From the NCBI GenBank assembly GCA_017483985.1, contig JAFUUB010000046.1:1-28828 (forward strand): 28,828 nt of DNA, in the 5' to 3' direction. Under the pieces are notes generated by a model that worked only from the letters and a program-made list of their open reading frames with translations, was not told the DNA's origin and did not search any database. Made by a program: the position numbers and the translations under genes. The stretch is from Bacteroidales bacterium. GTDB taxonomy: Bacteria; Bacteroidota; Bacteroidia; Bacteroidales; UBA932. This document shows, piece by piece, positions 1 to 7,375 of this stretch; position 1 is the stretch's first letter; every line of letters begins with the position of its first letter.

Positions 1-551
1 CCGAGGTCGCAGGCCGCGTCGATGGCTGCGATTTCCACGTCCTCCTTGATGAGGCGCATGGAGATAATCGCTTTGGTCAGGACTTCGGAGACGCCCAGGT
101 CGATGCGGGCACGCCCGATCATCTCCATCAGGCGGAGCTTGTTGAAATATCGGCTGGGAGCGATGTAATGGACCTTGCGGCCAGCCTTGATGGCGGCCTT
201 CACGGCCTTGTCCACCTCGCCGTACGGGGCGGATTTCGAGACGCCCACGCGCTCGGCCTTGGACTGCACCGTGGGCTGCGGACCCATCCAGATGATGTCG
301 CCGATCTCCACGTCGTCGGCATAGACGGTTTCTTCGCCGCTGTCGATGTCCAGGATGGCCGCGTACATCGGGTCGTCCAGACCCATGTAGTAGAGCCAGG
401 TGCTGTCCTGACGCCACTTGTAGCAGTTGTCCTTATACTGGGCGGGCGCCTCGGCGTTGCCGATGAGGAGGATGATTCCCTGGGCGCCGGCTCCGCGCAT
501 CTTGTCGAGGAGGGTCTTGCGCCGCCGTACATATACTTCTTTTGCAAACAT
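1..551 (-). CDS. Xaa-Pro aminopeptidase (M24), N-terminal part, cut by window edge
   Basis: Reading the minus strand from the ATG at 551 gives 183 uninterrupted codons (MFAKEVYVRRRKTLLDKMRG...) running off the left edge. The segment with NCYKWRQDSTWLYYMGLDDP followed by DIDSGEETVYADD is the hallmark of the aminopeptidase P N-terminal domain (AMP_N) found in Bacteroidetes metallopeptidases that remove an N-terminal residue before proline. The catalytic, metal-binding M24 domain lies outside the window, so activity cannot be judged. The start is fixed by a TATATTTG -7 box on the minus strand about 24 nt upstream, inside the 73-bp repeat. The protein has no signal peptide and should be cytoplasmic. 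Confidence 0.88.
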   Translation of the reverse strand, partial: MFAKEVYVRRRKTLLDKMRGAGAQGIILLIGNAEAPAQYKDNCYKWRQDSTWLYYMGLDDPMYAAILDIDSGEETVYADDVEIGDIIWMGPQPTVQSKAERVGVSKSAPYGEVDKAVKAAIKAGRKVHYIAPSRYFNKLRLMEMIGRARIDLGVSEVLTKAIISMRLIKEDVEIAAIDAACDL

Positions 552-563
552 ATCGGTATGAGT

Positions 564-595
564 TTTGTTTCCTACAAATATAGTCAATACTTTTG
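564..595 (+). promoter_or_regulatory. Orphan copy of the DUF456 promoter (TTTG-N20-TACTTTTG)
   Basis: TTTG at 564-567 and TACTTTTG at 588-595 are separated by 20 nt, the standard Bacteroidetes spacing. The identical arrangement at 6303-6334 drives the DUF456 gene. Here the gene is gone after a few codons, so any transcript would run antisense into the plug-like and TonB receptor genes. Confidence 0.6.
575..582 (-). promoter_or_regulatory. Probable -7 box (TATATTTG) for the aminopeptidase gene
   Basis: The minus strand reads TATATTTG, an exact match to the Bacteroidetes -7 consensus TAnnTTTG, with about 23 nt between it and the ATG at 551. No perfect TTTG is found at the ideal -33 distance; a weak T-rich match is present. 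The paired gene order supports it. Confidence 0.55.
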
Positions 596-609
596 CAAAG
601 TGGAAACCT

Positions 610-1041
610 TTATCGCGGTAGTCGTCCCTGTTCAGCCGGGATCCGGATAAAGTTCACGACCCCGTCAAACCGTTTCCCGTCAAGCAGATAACAGTCAGGA
701 TATACGCGTATTTCCTCCAGACTGTCCGGATCCAGGTCTATGACGGTCTCTTCGTTCTCCACAGGCACGCCGTCCACCAGAAACAGGCCGGCCTTGGAAA
801 AATGGTAGGTCATTCCATCATCGTCCGTACAGAGGATTTCCATCCGCCCTTCACGCCAGCGAAGCTCTTTCACAAATTCCGTAATCACCTCCTGCAAGGT
901 GTGGAAGCGAGTGTAGTCCGCTACCCTATAGGAACGACATGATGCCGGATCCAGGATGTTCACTATATCGTGACTGTTGCCCTGCGCTCCTGCAAAAACC
1001 GGCAAGGCAAGGATACCCAGGAAAAGAATCAGCTGTTTCAT
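610..1041 (-). CDS. Small secreted protein resembling a TonB-receptor plug
   Basis: A 143-residue protein with a signal peptide (MKQLILFLGILALPVFAGAQG). Its C-terminal half (LFLVDGVPV...IDLDPDSLEEIRVY...GKRFDGVVNFI) follows the pattern of the second half of a TonB-dependent receptor plug domain, where a displayed loop is followed by an 'I-x-x-I-E/R-V' strand and 'G-V-(I/V)-N-F'. No barrel follows. The ATG overlaps the stop of the TonB receptor gene (TGATG), so the two are probably translationally coupled. The stop codon lies within the 73-bp repeat. I do not recognise a named family. It could be an accessory subunit of the receptor or a free periplasmic decoy plug; both are inference. Confidence 0.7.
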   Translation of the reverse strand: MKQLILFLGILALPVFAGAQGNSHDIVNILDPASCRSYRVADYTRFHTLQEVITEFVKELRWREGRMEILCTDDDGMTYHFSKAGLFLVDGVPVENEETVIDLDPDSLEEIRVYPDCYLLDGKRFDGVVNFIRIPAEQGRLPR

Positions 1042-3821
1042 CAGAACAAGATATTCAAGTTGATATAAGGGATGGGGGAGGGGAAAACGGAAACCATATA
1101 GGATCGTACCCGGGAGCCTCCCTCTGTCGTATAATATACCGAATAAGCGTTTCGTCGGCCGGTCAAGTTGTAACAGCCGATGGTAACGGATGTATGAGCC
1201 AATGCTTTCAAGTAATGCCCCGGCTCCATGTGGAAAGCGGCATCCAGCCTGAAATAGTCAGGGATGCGGTAGCCGTTTCGGTCGGAATAGGCCAGACGGT
1301 ACCCACCACCGGAGCTATAATAACCCAACGGGACCGTTACAGGACGTCCGGTCGAGTATTCGGCCCCGAGAGAGAATGAATAGCGGTGCGTGAACTCGTA
1401 ATTGGCAGTCATTTTGAACTCATGCGGCTTATCGTAGGAGGCCGGGTACCATTTACCTCCGTCAATGGCCGTCACTCCGGATCCGGATGCGTCCCGAAGG
1501 AAGGTCCGGGACCAGGTATAGGCAATCCAACCGTTCAGTCGACCCTTGGGACGCCGCGCCATCACCTCTACACCCCAGGCCTTCCCCTGTACGGGCAGCA
1601 GGTCGTCCGAAAGGGAAGGATTCATGACCAGCGTCGCCCCGGAACGATAGTCCAGATAGTTCCGCAGGCGTTTGTAGTAGGACTCTACAGACAGGTCCAG
1701 CCCCCAGGAAAGATTGGTCCAGTATGCCCCCAAAGAGCCCTGCCCCCCTGTCGTCGGACGGACGTCCCGGTCAGAGAGTTTCCAGGTATCCATCGGGGAG
1801 ATGGCGGTGGTATTGGAAACGACATGGATCGGCTGGCTCATGGTACCGGCCCCCACTTTGAATGAAAGATTCTTCCGCGGAGAATATTTCCCGGACAGGC
1901 GGACTTCCGGATAAAGAAAGATAGCACCTCCGCCCATGTAGGAAGCGAGCCGAAGTCCACCTTCCGCCGACCAGGGACCAGCCGGCCGGAATTCCGCCCC
2001 GGCATATAATGCCGCCGCTATTCCGTACTCCTTCCCAAGCCGCTCGTCCATCACCAGGGACGCCTCTCCTTCCGGAGTCCGATGTCCGCCCATAAGCGCA
2101 TAACCGGTCACATCCAAACCCACCCGGAAGTTGTGCGGCTCCCGGACACGGCTATAATCCGTACGAAGCCACCCCTGCCTGACATCAGTCCGAAGGTTAT
2201 AGGCGGCATAGGCCTGTCCGGTATCCTGAAGATGGTTCCGGTAGCTGTCATATCCGGCAGACACGGAAAGCATTCCATCCTGCACCGAACCATGGTCCCA
2301 CTGGAGGGATATGTTCCGGTTTGCATAGCGGAAGGTCGTATCCCGACTGAAGGAAAAACGATCCGAGGACCCGTATATGCTCAATCTAAAGGCATTTTCA
2401 ATATCGATCTCATGTTTCAGCCCCAGGTTGAAATCATAAAAGCCAGCCGAACCGCCACGATAGGCACTGCGTTCAGGAAGGTTTCGGAGCAGATAATCAG
2501 AATAGGAGATGCGGCCGCCCGCGATGAAGGTCGTCCGCTGGCCCAGGGGACCGTCCAGCCGCAAACGGCTTGTCAACAGGCCCAAACCGATGGAGCCACG
2601 GATTCTCTCATCATTCCCATCCCTTCCTCGAATGTCGAGCACAGCAGACATCCGCCCTCCGTATCGGACCGGAACGGAACCTTTGTACAGCGTAACGTCC
2701 TGCACCAGATCGGGATTGAATCCCGACAGGACGCCAAACAGATGCCCCTGATTGTAGATGGTGGACCCATTGAAAAGAATCAGGTTCTGGTCTGCGGCTC
2801 CGCCCCGGACATTGAGTCCACCGGACGCTTCTCCGACGCTTTTCACACCCGGCAGCGACTGGACCGCCTTGAGAATGTCGCCTTCGCCGAAAGCCGTTGG
2901 AATACGGCCCAGTGCCTTGGCTGGGAGGCGGACAACCCCTTGCAGCGCCGTGTGATGCGGATCCATCCGATCGGCCGAAACAGAGGCGCCCTGAAGCATA
3001 AGGGTCGAGTCCACATCGGCCCAGACATCCACGTCACGGGAGCGGAGCGGCAGGATCAGGGTATCCGGGCGGGCTCGGTCAGTACGCCCGACCGTAGCGG
3101 TCGAAATCTCAGAATCGGTCCTATTACGGGCCACCCATGGGAGGACGACAGATGGTGCCGCGCCGGCATCCAGTCGTTTCATCAACGCCAGGATCCGCTC
3201 ATTGTCGTTACGAGAAGTACGCCCTACTTCTTTCCAGGCCTTTTCCCCCTCCTCGAGATTCAGACGTACCAGGTCTTTGGGCCGGCGAAGCGGCATTGCG
3301 ACGGTGTCCTGCAGGACAAACCATTGGCGGGACCAGGCGAAATACTTGTAAACATCGGGACGATAAGAGGGGTCCTCGTATCCCAGGTCCCGGACGGAAT
3401 TATGATGGCCGGTATTTTCCACCAGCACCTTGGAGATCCGTTCCAGCACAGCGACACTGCCATCATACACGACTCGGTAAAATCCTTCCGGCAGGGCATA
3501 GCCCATTCCCGGGGCATTGACATACAGGACACCATCCTTGGTGAACCAATCCACCTCCGCACGGGGCGGACGGAAGGGCTCGTTCCCCTGCGGATATATG
3601 ACCAGATCCTGCGAGACAGCGTTCAAATGGAGAGAGACGCTTTCGTATAATCGCCCGTCCAGCATGACGGACCCTCGCCCCACCGGGGAGTCGTCCACCA
3701 GCGGAGTCCCATTGTACAGGAAATGATACTGTGGTGCCAGTTTTCCGCGAAGGGGTATATTCTGTCCACGGATGGGCGTCAAAATCCCCACGAGCAGCAG
3801 GATCAACAAGACTTTCTTCAT
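1041..3821 (-). CDS. TonB-dependent outer membrane receptor paired with DUF4249
   Basis: A 926-residue outer membrane protein with a signal peptide (residues 1-19). The plug domain lies at about residues 300-400 (FGEGDILKAVQSLPGV, GGLNVRGGAADQNLILFNG, VPVRYGGRMSAVLDI) and is followed by a barrel ending in a C-terminal Phe (NLNILF), as usual for these proteins. The first 290 residues are not the common CarboxypepD_reg domain seen in SusC proteins; I cannot assign them. The gene overlaps the upstream DUF4249 gene by 4 nt (ATGA) and the downstream plug-like gene by 1 nt. TonB receptors next to DUF4249 lipoproteins are a recurrent Bacteroidetes pair of unknown substrate. Energy would come from TonB-ExbBD encoded elsewhere. 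Confidence 0.9.
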   Translation of the reverse strand: MKKVLLILLLVGILTPIRGQNIPLRGKLAPQYHFLYNGTPLVDDSPVGRGSVMLDGRLYESVSLHLNAVSQDLVIYPQGNEPFRPPRAEVDWFTKDGVLYVNAPGMGYALPEGFYRVVYDGSVAVLERISKVLVENTGHHNSVRDLGYEDPSYRPDVYKYFAWSRQWFVLQDTVAMPLRRPKDLVRLNLEEGEKAWKEVGRTSRNDNERILALMKRLDAGAAPSVVLPWVARNRTDSEISTATVGRTDRARPDTLILPLRSRDVDVWADVDSTLMLQGASVSADRMDPHHTALQGVVRLPAKALGRIPTAFGEGDILKAVQSLPGVKSVGEASGGLNVRGGAADQNLILFNGSTIYNQGHLFGVLSGFNPDLVQDVTLYKGSVPVRYGGRMSAVLDIRGRDGNDERIRGSIGLGLLTSRLRLDGPLGQRTTFIAGGRISYSDYLLRNLPERSAYRGGSAGFYDFNLGLKHEIDIENAFRLSIYGSSDRFSFSRDTTFRYANRNISLQWDHGSVQDGMLSVSAGYDSYRNHLQDTGQAYAAYNLRTDVRQGWLRTDYSRVREPHNFRVGLDVTGYALMGGHRTPEGEASLVMDERLGKEYGIAAALYAGAEFRPAGPWSAEGGLRLASYMGGGAIFLYPEVRLSGKYSPRKNLSFKVGAGTMSQPIHVVSNTTAISPMDTWKLSDRDVRPTTGGQGSLGAYWTNLSWGLDLSVESYYKRLRNYLDYRSGATLVMNPSLSDDLLPVQGKAWGVEVMARRPKGRLNGWIAYTWSRTFLRDASGSGVTAIDGGKWYPASYDKPHEFKMTANYEFTHRYSFSLGAEYSTGRPVTVPLGYYSSGGGYRLAYSDRNGYRIPDYFRLDAAFHMEPGHYLKALAHTSVTIGCYNLTGRRNAYSVYYTTEGGSRVRSYMVSVFPSPIPYINLNILF

Positions 3822-5056
3822 AAGCTGTCCTCCGGCCAGTCATCGGGACGAAGGGTCGTTCCTCCCATTTTCGTACAATCGGCGCAGTATTCCGGCATCC
3901 AAAGCATGCCGTCCTTTTCCTTGAAAACTCCCGGTTTCCGGTCTATTTCAACGGAAGAACGGCCATAGTCGAACGGAATCATATGATAGACCTGGAATTG
4001 GAAATTCCACCCTCTCCAGGAGATGTTTCCTCCGCGATACGGCTGCGGTTCCAGGGCGATTTCCGAAGGCGTCAGAAAGCAAAGCGTATCGACAAGCGTC
4101 GGATAACGCCCGAAAGGAACGGAGCTGTCCGAATAACTGGCCGGATCCATCAGTATACGTCGTCCCCGGACTACCTGTGCAACGTCCACAAACCCCAGAA
4201 CCATCTGGTTAGGATCGCTTTCGCATCGGATATTTCCGGCCATCCGGCTCGGTGTCGGGGAAAACAGGTCTCCGACGACAGATGATGACTGCAGTACCCC
4301 CTGACGATAGGCATATGCCTCTTTCGACAGGACTCTTGCGATGATGTCAACAGCATAGCGCTTCTGGAGTTGCTCGTCACCCCTCCGGTGTTTCAAGAGT
4401 GTCCTATTGACGATCTTGTCGGATCCTGTACCAATCATTTCCGCCAATGAAGGCTCTCGGGACCGGGATTCCTTCCAGCACCATCGGGGATAATCGGGAC
4501 CACCGCTAAAATACCCTTCGTTCGGAACGAAACGGACTTTCGGCATATAAGGCGCGTGGAATTGCCATTGTTCCCGCCAGTCCACTTGTACGAAAGGAGA
4601 TGCGCTGTTTCCGGTCAGGCTTACGTTGACCGCAATTTCAAGGCTGTCCGGGGTCATTGAAAAAGAGATGGAGTCCAAGACTGGAGCGGCTTGAACGGAT
4701 TGCCAAGTGGACACATAGGTATGCTGCGTAAAATCATCCGCAACATGTAACCGATATTCCCGGTCCGGCGGTGCTTTTGTCAAATCAATCCGGGCAGAAT
4801 CCGAACGATGGAAATCCAAAGGCCGATAAATGTTCCCTTCGCTGTCCTCCACCCAGCAGAGAGCCCAGATTGGCGTATCCGCCTCTCCTTTCCCGTCCAG
4901 CGGATTCAGCCGGCCCAGGCGGATTGTCGCTTCGCCCCCGATCAGCAGATCCCCATCCACGACCAGCGCCCATTCCTGCGCAGGTTGCGGAGCATCATAG
5001 GGATAGATACATCCCGTTATTATCATGGCGAAAAAAAACAGGAGAGGTTTTCTCAT
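3818..5056 (-). CDS. DUF4249-family lipoprotein
   Basis: A 412-residue protein with a lipoprotein signal (MRKPLLFFFAMIITGC, lipidated Cys16) followed by the DUF4249 pattern: QEWALVVDGDLLIGGEATIRLGRLNPL, then a beta-rich body with 'CWVEDSEG' and a C-terminal part rich in Cys and Asp (YCADCTKMGGTTLRPDDWPED). DUF4249 proteins sit beside TonB receptors in many Bacteroidetes, presumably as surface or periplasmic partners; substrates are unknown. The ATG overlaps the stop of the upstream pseudogene (ATGA) and its own stop overlaps the receptor start, so these genes form one operon. Confidence 0.85.
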   Translation of the reverse strand: MRKPLLFFFAMIITGCIYPYDAPQPAQEWALVVDGDLLIGGEATIRLGRLNPLDGKGEADTPIWALCWVEDSEGNIYRPLDFHRSDSARIDLTKAPPDREYRLHVADDFTQHTYVSTWQSVQAAPVLDSISFSMTPDSLEIAVNVSLTGNSASPFVQVDWREQWQFHAPYMPKVRFVPNEGYFSGGPDYPRWCWKESRSREPSLAEMIGTGSDKIVNRTLLKHRRGDEQLQKRYAVDIIARVLSKEAYAYRQGVLQSSSVVGDLFSPTPSRMAGNIRCESDPNQMVLGFVDVAQVVRGRRILMDPASYSDSSVPFGRYPTLVDTLCFLTPSEIALEPQPYRGGNISWRGWNFQFQVYHMIPFDYGRSSVEIDRKPGVFKEKDGMLWMPEYCADCTKMGGTTLRPDDWPEDSL

Positions 5057-5508
5057 GATATATTATTCGCTTGGGGGACCAACAGGAGGCATGGGTGGAC
5101 AAGTTGCATTTTGAATGACCGGTGAAACTCATCCAAATTAAGAATACTGTCCCAAATATCATCCATACGATTCATCTCGTTTTGTTCTTGTAAAGTCAAC
5201 CCGATATTCACTCTATATACCCTCTTCCCGGGTATTGAAATACAGAACGTCTCCGAGTAACGGATAATCAAGACAACAAGCAGCAAGCGCCTCTTTTGAT
5301 AACGATGTTACGATTGTGTCGGGAATCTGAAAAAAGCTTACGCGATCGGCGTAGGAAGAAAACAGTCTGCACCTGCATCACGGAAAACACTTCTTGTCTC
5401 CCCTTTAGAATCCATCTGTTCCGAATCCCTCTGGGTGGACAGGTCAAATGGCTGTCGAGAGCAAGCCAAACATATTGGGATAAGAAGGAGAAGGTAACGA
5501 ATCTTCAT
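5053..5508 (-). pseudogene. Decayed small lipoprotein gene with frameshifts
   Basis: Reading from the ATG at 5508 gives a lipoprotein signal (MKIRYLLLLIPICLAC) and about 40 more residues before a stop at 5338-5340. A different minus-strand frame then continues with FFQIPDTIVTSLSKEALA and CLDYPLLGDVLYFNTREEG, which looks like conserved protein, until a TAG near 5222. The original frame resumes (VNIGLTLQEQNEMNRMDDIW...) and ends with a TGA that overlaps the DUF4249 start (ATGA). The pattern is best read as one gene of about 150 residues with two compensating frameshifts. Sequencing error is the main alternative. The middle 'L..CLdYPl' pattern recalls a small Bacteroidetes domain that I cannot name with certainty. 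Confidence 0.55.
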
Positions 5509-5546
5509 GGTGTTATGCTCCAAGGGTTGTTTTATGGATTCACCTG

Positions 5547-6290
5547 TTATAAATAGACGTCCCACGATCTCTCCAAAACTTTTCCGTTCTCTAGTGTGAC
5601 ACGGAATAGAAAGTTCCTGGCATAATCGATTTTAACCTTTAAAAACAAACAAATATCGGAGAAAACCAACATCTTGTCATTTTGCAGATACTCCTTGAGG
5701 GGGATCCTATCAGGGATACGAAGTATAACATCTCCTCCACTACATATAATCAGGTCGTCGTAGCCTTGCTCCCCCTCGATATAAGTACGGATAACATCAA
5801 ACAACTCATTCAAATTCTCTCCCGGCTGGTACTCCTGCATTATCTGGTCAGAGTATGCGACTACCTTGTCTGTACTCAATATTTCAAAATGGTCGAGCCA
5901 ATCCTTCCGGTACTCAAGGTGTTCAAAAGCCCGGACGGGCTCCTTCCGATAAAACTGCAGAATACTTTCCTCGATATGGAGATTACGGTCACTGCGCCAT
6001 AGTCCGAAATATTTTTCTGTGGGATCTGGAGATGTGTCCGGATTCCATGGTACCGTTTCAATCAGGAAGAAACAACCGTCAATAAATGCTCCTGAATATC
6101 CTTGATGCAAGACCGGTTCTTTACGGCCTAAATCTCTCGTATAATGATACTCCGTTACCTGCAAGTAATTGCAATCCCGGCATACAAAGTCAAAAAACGT
6201 CCGAGCGGAATCATTTTCCGGCTTTGTACATGAAAATACCAGCAATAAAAACAGAATGGAAAGGGGGCTTAACTCTCTCATTGATTGCAT
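5547..6290 (-). CDS. Unknown lipoprotein, first gene of the island operon
   Basis: A 247-residue protein (244 if the second ATG at 6281 is used). From 6281 it begins MRELSPLSILFLLLVFSC, a good lipoprotein signal with Cys18. The rest is charged and contains CRDCNYLQ near the new N-terminus and long acidic or aromatic stretches; no known domain is recognised. The ATG at 6288-6290 is the same codon of the 73-bp repeat that starts the aminopeptidase gene at the other copy, so this gene appears to use a captured promoter and possibly a captured start codon. Base composition is clearly more AT-rich than in the sialic acid locus, suggesting transfer. Confidence 0.75.
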   Translation of the reverse strand: MQSMRELSPLSILFLLLVFSCTKPENDSARTFFDFVCRDCNYLQVTEYHYTRDLGRKEPVLHQGYSGAFIDGCFFLIETVPWNPDTSPDPTEKYFGLWRSDRNLHIEESILQFYRKEPVRAFEHLEYRKDWLDHFEILSTDKVVAYSDQIMQEYQPGENLNELFDVIRTYIEGEQGYDDLIICSGGDVILRIPDRIPLKEYLQNDKMLVFSDICLFLKVKIDYARNFLFRVTLENGKVLERSWDVYL

Positions 6291-6302
6291 ATCGGTATGA
6301 GT

Positions 6303-6334
6303 TTTGTTTCCTACAAATATAGTCAATACTTTTG
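6303..6334 (+). promoter_or_regulatory. Promoter of the DUF456 gene (TTTG-N20-TACTTTTG)
   Basis: TTTG at 6303-6306 and TACTTTTG at 6327-6334, spaced 20 nt, fit the Bacteroidetes primary sigma consensus. Transcription should start near 6339, at or next to the GTG start codon. Confidence 0.65.
6314..6321 (-). promoter_or_regulatory. -7 box (TATATTTG) captured by the island operon
   Basis: The minus strand reads TATATTTG, identical to the box serving the aminopeptidase gene in the left copy. In this copy it lies about 24 nt upstream of the island lipoprotein ATG at 6290. Confidence 0.5.
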
Positions 6335-6338
6335 CAAA

Positions 6339-6833
6339 GTGGAAACCTTTATCGCAGTAGCAGCCATCATCCTCGGGCTCGTGGGAATCGTCGGAAGCAT
6401 CGCCCCCGGCCTGCCCGGTCCGCCCCTCAGTTGGGTGGGCCTGCTGCTCATCTATCTCTGGGGCGGCGGTACGGACGGTGGCGGCGATCCCATGACCTTG
6501 CGGTTCCTCCTGGTCTGGCTGGTTGTCACCATCGTCATCACCATCGTCGACTATATCGTTCCGGCGTATTTCACGAAACTCACCGGCGGCTCCAAGGCCG
6601 GCGGCTGGGGCTCCATCATCGGCCTGTTCGTCGGGCTCGTCTACCCGCCCGTGGGCATGATCCTGGGCGCTCTCGCCGGCGCGTTCATCGCGGAACTCGT
6701 ATTCGCAAAGAAAGACACCGCGACCTCGCTCAAATCGGCCCTCGGTGCCTTTCTCGGCTTTATTTTCGGTACCGGCGCGAAACTCGTCGCCTCCGGCATC
6801 ATGCTGTTCTATATCTTCGTCTTCGCGTTCTAG
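6339..6833 (+). CDS. DUF456-family membrane protein
   Basis: From the GTG at 6339 the product is 164 residues: VETFIAVAAIILGLVGIVGSIAPGLPGPPLSWVGLLLIYLW. This N-terminal pattern (hydrophobic helix, then 'PGLPGPPLSWVGLLL') is typical of DUF456, a small integral membrane family of unknown function. Further hydrophobic segments follow, with glycine zipper-like stretches (GSIIGLFVGLVYPPVGMILGALAGAFIAEL). An in-frame ATG at 6297 exists, but the promoter -7 box would lie inside that reading frame, so GTG is preferred. The gene was probably divergent from the aminopeptidase gene before the island separated them. Confidence 0.8.
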   Translation: METFIAVAAIILGLVGIVGSIAPGLPGPPLSWVGLLLIYLWGGGTDGGGDPMTLRFLLVWLVVTIVITIVDYIVPAYFTKLTGGSKAGGWGSIIGLFVGLVYPPVGMILGALAGAFIAELVFAKKDTATSLKSALGAFLGFIFGTGAKLVASGIMLFYIFVFAF

Positions 6834-6865
6834 GATCCATTTTTTCTCACTGGGTCGAAGGGAGG

Positions 6866-7153
6866 TTATATCAGGTCGATACTTAACCGGCAACCTAAAC
6901 CCTGTTCCACGATTTCATATAAGGTTTTCAGCGTAATGTTTCCTCCGTCGTTTTCGACCTTGGAAATGAAACTTCGCTTTTTGCCGACCCTGCGTGCCAG
7001 TTCTTCCTGTGTCATACTTTGCTTTTCGCGAGCCGTCCGGATTTTCAACCCGACGTGCAGTGCGTGAAGTTCATTCTCAATTCGATCCCGCTCCGGAGTC
7101 CCCTCCGGTCCGTAAAACTGGTGTTTTACCTGGTCTAATGTCGTCAGTTCCAT
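6866..7153 (-). CDS. HigA-like XRE-family antitoxin or regulator
   Basis: A 95-residue protein starting MELTTLDQVKHQFYG. Residues 40-95 hold a helix-turn-helix of the XRE type (MTQEELARRVGKKRSFISKVENDGGNITLKTLYEIVEQGLG). The arrangement of a short N-terminal extension followed by HTH is that of HigA antitoxins of the Bacteroidetes HigBA type. A GTG at 7180 would give 104 residues, but the ATG at 7153 follows the toxin remnant stop by a few bases, as in an intact toxin-antitoxin operon. It is convergent with the DUF456 gene. Confidence 0.8.
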   Translation of the reverse strand: MELTTLDQVKHQFYGPEGTPERDRIENELHALHVGLKIRTAREKQSMTQEELARRVGKKRSFISKVENDGGNITLKTLYEIVEQGLGCRLSIDLI

Positions 7154-7161
7154 CTCAATCC

Positions 7162-7248
7162 TTAATATGCCTTCTTCCACTCCTGCTGGGCGAAAAAAGT
7201 CAAAAAGTAGTCCTTATAAACAACGACTTCCCGTTTTTTATTCCCCAT
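7162..7248 (-). pseudogene. Remnant of a HigB/RelE-like toxin gene
   Basis: A 28-codon reading frame, MGNKKREVVVYKDYFLTFFA then QQEWKKAY and stop. The first 20 residues match the start of Bacteroidetes HigB/RelE toxins (KREV.VYKDYFL.FF). The body of the toxin, about 80 residues, is missing, so an internal deletion is likely. It sits directly upstream of the antitoxin gene and has a promoter of its own. Confidence 0.5.
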
Positions 7249-7250
7249 CA

Positions 7251-7282
7251 CAAATGTAACTTATAAATGACATAACTGCAAA
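7251..7282 (-). promoter_or_regulatory. Promoter of the toxin remnant/antitoxin pair
   Basis: On the minus strand, TTTG (7279-7282) and TACATTTG (7251-7258) are 20 nt apart, an exact Bacteroidetes promoter. The remnant ATG lies only 2 nt after the -7 box, so either the mRNA starts at the codon or this ATG is no longer used and the antitoxin ATG at 7153 is the working start. Confidence 0.6.
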
Positions 7283-7304
7283 TTTTTCTTTACAAGTTAC
7301 ACGA

Positions 7305-7360
7305 AAAACCCCTGAAACATACCACACTGTTGATAACTTGTGTTGTTTCAGGGGTCTTTT
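7305..7360 (-). terminator. Hairpin terminator at the end of the sialic acid locus
   Basis: The arms CCCCTGAAACA (7309-7319) and TGTTTCAGGGG (7344-7354) are a perfect 11-bp inverted repeat. On the minus strand the second arm is followed by TTTTTC, giving a Rho-independent terminator 15-20 nt past the stop of the last gene. The plus strand also has a T run after the arm, so it may act in both directions. Confidence 0.8.
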
Positions 7361-7375
7361 TAATGATTCTGTTCT

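Larger units (their letters stand above)
549..621. repeat. 73-bp direct repeat, left copy (divergent promoter region)
   Basis: Bases 549-621 match 6288-6360 at all but one position (617 versus 6356), with offset 5739. The copy begins exactly at the start codon of the aminopeptidase gene and ends a few codons into what would be the start of the DUF456 gene, whose first residues (VETFIAV) are still readable here on the plus strand before the match stops. The last codons and the TAA stop (610-612) of the small plug-like gene lie inside it. It marks the left boundary of the island. Confidence 0.95.
6288..6360. repeat. 73-bp direct repeat, right copy (divergent promoter region)
   Basis: Matches 549-621 except at 6356. 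It contains a plus-strand promoter for the DUF456 gene and a minus-strand -7 box for the island lipoprotein gene. Identity breaks immediately before the C of the minus-strand start codon (6288) and after 6360, inside the DUF456 coding region. Confidence 0.95.

Noticed and set aside
168..650. Plus-strand frame of 160 codons across the left repeat
   Set aside because: It is antisense to the aminopeptidase gene, whose minus-strand product has clear AMP_N motifs; only its last codons are the DUF456 start remnant.
549..6360. Island considered as an insertion sequence or integrative element
   Set aside because: No transposase, integrase or terminal inverted repeats were found between the direct repeats.
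5547..6893. Minus-strand frame extended to 6893 for the island lipoprotein
   Set aside because: The first 200 codons are antisense to the DUF456 gene and very rich in Asp, Glu and Gly. The lipoprotein signal at 6281 marks the true start.
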